64,000 nucleotides of DNA from Cladopsammia gracilis (taxonomy: Eukaryota; Cnidaria; Anthozoa; Scleractinia; Dendrophylliidae), in assembly GCA_022457155.1 (NCBI GenBank), contig JAJGOT010000258.1:307001-371000 (forward strand), written 5' to 3'. Numbering within the stretch: the stretch's first letter is position 1; every line of letters begins with the position of its first letter. Position numbers and translations under genes: made by a program. The notes beneath the pieces were generated by a model. That model was not told where the DNA came from. It did not search any database and saw only the letters and a list, made by a program, of their open reading frames with translations. Positions 59,831 through 64,000 of the stretch are shown piece by piece.

Positions 59831-61965
59831 GACAGGTTTCACATTTTTCAAACAGTGGTCGACACCGCATTTGAGACTGCGTAACTTTGCAAATCAAGCG
59901 TTTTTGGAGGAATATTAAGCTAAGTGCTCAATTTTAAACCATTCAATTGTAGCTGGTACATCGCGTCGAAACATTTGTTTACAGCTAAACTCTTTTGAGT
60001 TTAATTCTTGTGCTTCCGACCTTTTAACCTTAGCAGTCCGGGATCGTTATCAGATTTGATAACCTGCACCAAAACAAACCATTAGCCAATCGCTGCTCAA
60101 AAACTCGGTCACGTGTCATTATTACGAGGCAAAAAATCTTAAATTCAATATGGCGGGCGATGCTGAGACGATTTTGGGAAGGAAAGGGTTGATTACAATG
60201 CAATTTTTTCTAATAAATATCGTACTTGGATCACAGTAAATTGAGGAATACGAAAAGAAAAGGGTTTTTGAATAGTATTATTTTCCAAACCGAGTGAAAT
60301 GACACAATGAAAGGAGACAACGGTTATTATAATATTCTCATCATCTAAGCGTTCTTTATTCATTAATATTTGTTAACATTTTCATTCATGCTTCATTTTC
60401 TTCGTGAAAGGCGAAGCTGGTCTTTCAAGAATCTGTATAAAGTATAAACAAAATAATCATCATGAACAAACTGATAATGGTTTTACAAACGGCTGTACTG
60501 CCATTATATTCAGTGGAGTTTTCGATTGCACAGGAAGCGATGGTAGAAGCGGAAAGCTGAATTGTAGCACGTTTAAAATTTGCCTGTACGAAGCTTGTTT
60601 AGAGCGGAAAACATCATCTCGCAAATCGGGCTTAATATTTATCCTGCAAACATATTATTATTACTCGTTGCGACTACGAAATTTTGCCATCATCTGAAGC
60701 TACTCTCCCTCCATAATAGCTTACTTAGATACCCATATCCGATCCTTCGTTTCCCAATTCTTGGATCACCAATTCAATTCTTTTCTGTACCTCTTCCAAG
60801 CAGCCTTCACTGTAATGGATTTTCCAGACACAAGGAATGACAGCCCCTTCGCCTTGCTGGAAATTTTTTCTCCATTTCTGGTTAACCGGCGGTCGCTTGA
60901 TCGCTGTGAGCTGGCCTGTTATGTTTCTGGTAATAAAAATATAACAAATATATTTACTTTTTAAATTCGTGTTACACTGACTTTATTTTACTTGAACGCG
61001 TACGTGTATATGTAAACTTTATGTCATAGTAAACTTGTTATTTCCGGAAAGTATTGATCGGTCAATTTTGTGGATTCAGTAACATGAGTTGTTATAAAAG
61101 GTGACAGGCCTAGCACAAATCCTGCTCGTCGCTAAAAGCATTTTAGCCCAGCTTTAGAATAAGTTTACCCCAAGAACGTGTCTGAGAGATTTTTCCATTA
61201 GAATAAAGACAATAAGTATAACATTTATACCAAAAATATTAACCCTTTCACTCCTAAGAGTGGGCAAGTTAAGAAGAAAAAAATAAAATTGACCTTTAAC
61301 TTGTAAAATAATTATTGTTCAAAGAAATACCACCATAGGAAAGTACTGAAAAGCTTTCAGTTCAATTATCACTCTTTAAGTTTTTATCCTCAGACTCTAA
61401 AGTTGAAACCACCTTGTACTGCATAGTAGATTACACCCCAGGAATGAAAATAAAATGGTCAATTGCTTTCACTCGAATGCTCATGCTTTTATACCATTAT
61501 TATCATGTCAAGTACATGACATGCCTTTTTTTGTGAAAGGGTGAAATATATTGTTTATCAATAATTGTATTTGCCCCTCTCTTCGAAGCTTGATTCTCCA
61601 TACAAGCACTTCTTCTTTAAAATCATTCTTCTTTCGTGAAACAGCAGCATCTTCCTTGGGATCAGACATCCCAATTAAGGATAATAGCCAATCTCTTACC
61701 TAGGACAATCAAAGAATGATCAGTAAACCACTTGTTTACAGCAGAGCGACACATACAAAGACACACAAAACAGATCCAGGTGCAACTAGGTGTCCATTTA
61801 CTGGTAGAGTTCATGTAAAGTACATGTAGGGCAGGGACCAACACTTAAGGTATCCATTACAGTGTCACTTTACATTGTTTTACTATCACGGTGAAAGGGA
61901 CAAATTTTAAATTTAAAAGACACAATATAAATCTGTAGACCTCCCTTTACCATTACAATGATGGA
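59831..61965. other. Gap without gene
   Basis: No supported gene. A small palindrome ATGTCAAGTACATGACAT lies at about 61504-61521. Confidence 0.4.
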
Positions 61966-62932
61966 CCACCCCTAATTTTCGTCAATTTTAATGTATACTT
62001 TTCTCTGAATTTTTCTGTCAGTATAAAGGATGGACTGCGGACTGGGGATAGGGTATAAAACACAGTGTTAAGTTTAAATAAATATGGCGTTAAACATCAA
62101 GTAGCAACATCAAGATGCAAGGCCTAAGTCCCACTATAATTATTGGATGCAGACAATCCCATGTGGTTTTCTTTTGGATTCGCTGTGCATGAGTAATCAA
62201 GACATACTGATAAAACAAAGCCTAGTGGAGTATAAGCAAATATATGCATAAGCCACTCTGATGAATAGTGTCGGAACGAGAATAGACTAGTAGTAATAGT
62301 TTTGTTTGTTATTGTTTCTAGATACTTCGTGGATACTCGCAAAGAAAGAAACGGTGTTTTCGTTTTGAGCGCCGCTCCCATCCCCTCCCCTCACCGGGAA
62401 CTCAAAATGAAAACACTGCTCTTCGTGAGTATCAATGAAGCACCTAGAAACAACAAAAACAATCAGTATGGTGGGTTGCACATGTGTTTGTTTATACTCC
62501 ACTAGGCTTAATGTTTTATCAGTATTTCTTGACTGCACATGTACAGTGAATCCAAAAGAAAAGCACATGGGATTGTCTGCATCCCAGAATAATAGTAGTT
62601 TGCGACTTAGTCCAGTCTTTCTTGTTCTACTTTCGTCAAATGAAATCTGCGAGGAGAGCACTAAAACTTGACATACTCCAGCCCTAACAGAACCCGCCAG
62701 GAATCAGACTGCGTATAAAATGCTGGCAAAAGCGTAAGATTGCAATTAGATTGATCGTAGGAAGTTAAATATTGATGTTGAACTCCATATTTATTTAAAC
62801 TTAAGACTGTGTTTTATACCCTGTTCTTAGTCTACATAATGTCGACAGAAAAATTCGGAAAAATTTAAATTGACGAAAATTAGGGGTGGTCCATCAGGTG
62901 GTCCATGGACCGGATCCATGTTTTGTATACGT
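61966..62932. mobile_element. ~1-kb element with long terminal inverted repeats, copy 2
   Basis: Similar to 36319-37318 (GGACCACCCCTAATTTTCGT at the left and CCATGGACCGGATCCATGTT near the right end). The outermost left tip is missing. Confidence 0.65.
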
Positions 62933-63235
62933 CCTATTTTAAGCCGACATTTTAAGTGTTTAAATAATGCATTTTTATTAAATTGTGGGATTTCTGTCTA
63001 CACTGTACTTCTAAAAGCATGTTTTCCAGGTAAAAAGCCATTCAACATGATACAGACAGTTACGAATTAGGTTTGCAAATTAAAATGTAACGAAATCATG
63101 TGGGTAAAATAAATGTGGAGATATAAGAGGGTCAATAATTAATTATTATCAAGCAATGTATCAGAACCTGTATCAAGTGGACACCCTGTATTAAGGGGAC
63201 ACTAGTGACGGTCCCGAGGGTGTCTGCTTAATGCA
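62933..63235. other. Gap without gene
   Basis: Nothing recognised. Confidence 0.4.
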
Positions 63236-63358
63236 GGGGTCAATTCAATAAAACTTTTACAAGTGTAATTTACAAGTGAAGCTATTGTTTTCAACCTCTG
63301 AAACAATTATGGCTACACTTGTTAATTACACTTGTAAAAGTTTTATTGAATTGACCCC
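63236..63358. mobile_element. Hairpin MITE
   Basis: GGGGTCAATTCAATAAAACT and TTTACAAGTGTAA pair with the complementary right arm ending AGTTTTATTGAATTGACCCC. 123 bp in total. Confidence 0.8.
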
Positions 63359-64000
63359 AGGTTTGACTGCTTACCAGTCATACAAATCAATCAAAGCACA
63401 TTTGGAAGCACAGTTCCTGAATGACTTGAAGCTGACTATCTCAAGCGATATAAATTCTTCGCACACCTCTGACAACAGTCGGTGGATGAATTTCATCCCT
63501 GTCCTCCTGAATATTAACGCCATAATGCCGTTCAAAATCGTCCGTGAATTTTCCCTTTAGGTCTTGCATCTTTCGCAGCAGTCTTAGCACAAAATCGACA
63601 CAACTTTACTATGTTCTTTCTGTGAGCAAAAACATCCGTCATCTCAATGCCTACGAACACAATCAAGATCAATTAAAAATGGCCGTTATTCCAAGCACAC
63701 CGCAAATCAAAACACCCCCGTGCACATTTTTCACAGATCATGCCCAACGATAAACGAACTTCGAATCGCATGAAAATAGCTTAAAGATAACGACATTTTT
63801 TTTGTGACTACCGCAAAAATCTACAAGTAACTTAAATTTAATGACAAAACCGACAAACATACCTGGTTTGGTTGCAAAACCTGAAGCGTCCTTTTACTTT
63901 ACGGCTAAACTTCTCATCGATATCGCCTGCTTTCGACCGCCATCTTGTAAAAATGTGAAGTTCCTTTGTTCCTTGCCGTCCTCCAATAGAACTATGGGCA
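63359..64000. other. Window end without gene
   Basis: No protein-like frame or repeat recognised. Confidence 0.4.

Overview
The window looks like animal nuclear DNA, most likely cnidarian (stony coral or sea anemone). It has tRNA-derived SINEs, L1/Tx1-like and other non-LTR retrotransposon fragments, Penelope-like fragments, a hAT remnant and many hairpin MITEs, and no recognisable host gene. The host assignment is inference from repeat style; no species marker is present.

Positions 1-29294 hold two Polinton/Maverick-type virus-like elements, one inside the other. The outer element (1-5160 and 24016-29294, mixed base composition) is old and decayed: protein-primed DNA polymerase B with a frameshift, an in-frame stop and a lost motif A Asp; a GRF-type zinc-finger protein; a retroviral-type integrase; penton and major capsid remnants; an adenain-like protease with a stop; a packaging ATPase truncated after Walker A; basic core proteins; and a phospholipase A2-like capsid protein. 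Its left end lies outside the window and its right end was not found.

The inner element (5161-24015, 18,855 bp, very AT-rich) sits inside the outer integrase gene. It has 989-bp terminal inverted repeats ending AG...CT and a perfect 6-bp target duplication (GGATGT). I saw no stop or frameshift that needs decay to explain it. Left block, minus strand: two-TM protein, fibre-like protein, packaging ATPase. Middle, plus strand: Glu/Lys-rich protein, penton-like protein, basic protein, double-jelly-roll major capsid protein, core protein, adenain-like protease, zinc-ribbon/PLA2/integrase. Right block, minus strand: DUF2738-like protein, a Ser-Asp-tailed protein, a zinc-ribbon transcription-factor-like protein and protein-primed PolB. 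Genes begin just after recurrent AT-rich promoter-like motifs, and hairpins sit between convergent genes.

The most interesting signal is in the inner element. A 50-codon zinc-ribbon gene, a PLA2-like reading frame and the integrase frame follow one another, each in the -1 frame of the one before. Both junctions carry a canonical correctly phased slippery heptamer (G GGA AAC at 15064-15070; A AAA AAC at 15735-15741) with a spacer and downstream stem-loop. The integrase frame has no AUG before its first catalytic Asp. This looks like retrovirus-style serial -1 frameshifting in a DNA element. Each inner TIR also begins with a 642-bp imperfect palindrome whose inner end repeats the element's terminal sequence.

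Positions 29295-64000 are host repeats. An L1-like retrotransposon on the minus strand (40327 to about 29950) appears split by a 7.8-kb non-coding DNA transposon (31602-39386) carrying a 13-copy 35-bp minisatellite. Beyond it lie palindromic and tandem arrays, SINEs, MITEs, a second L1-like fragment, a hAT remnant, tRNA-like tandem units and long unique-looking stretches without genes.
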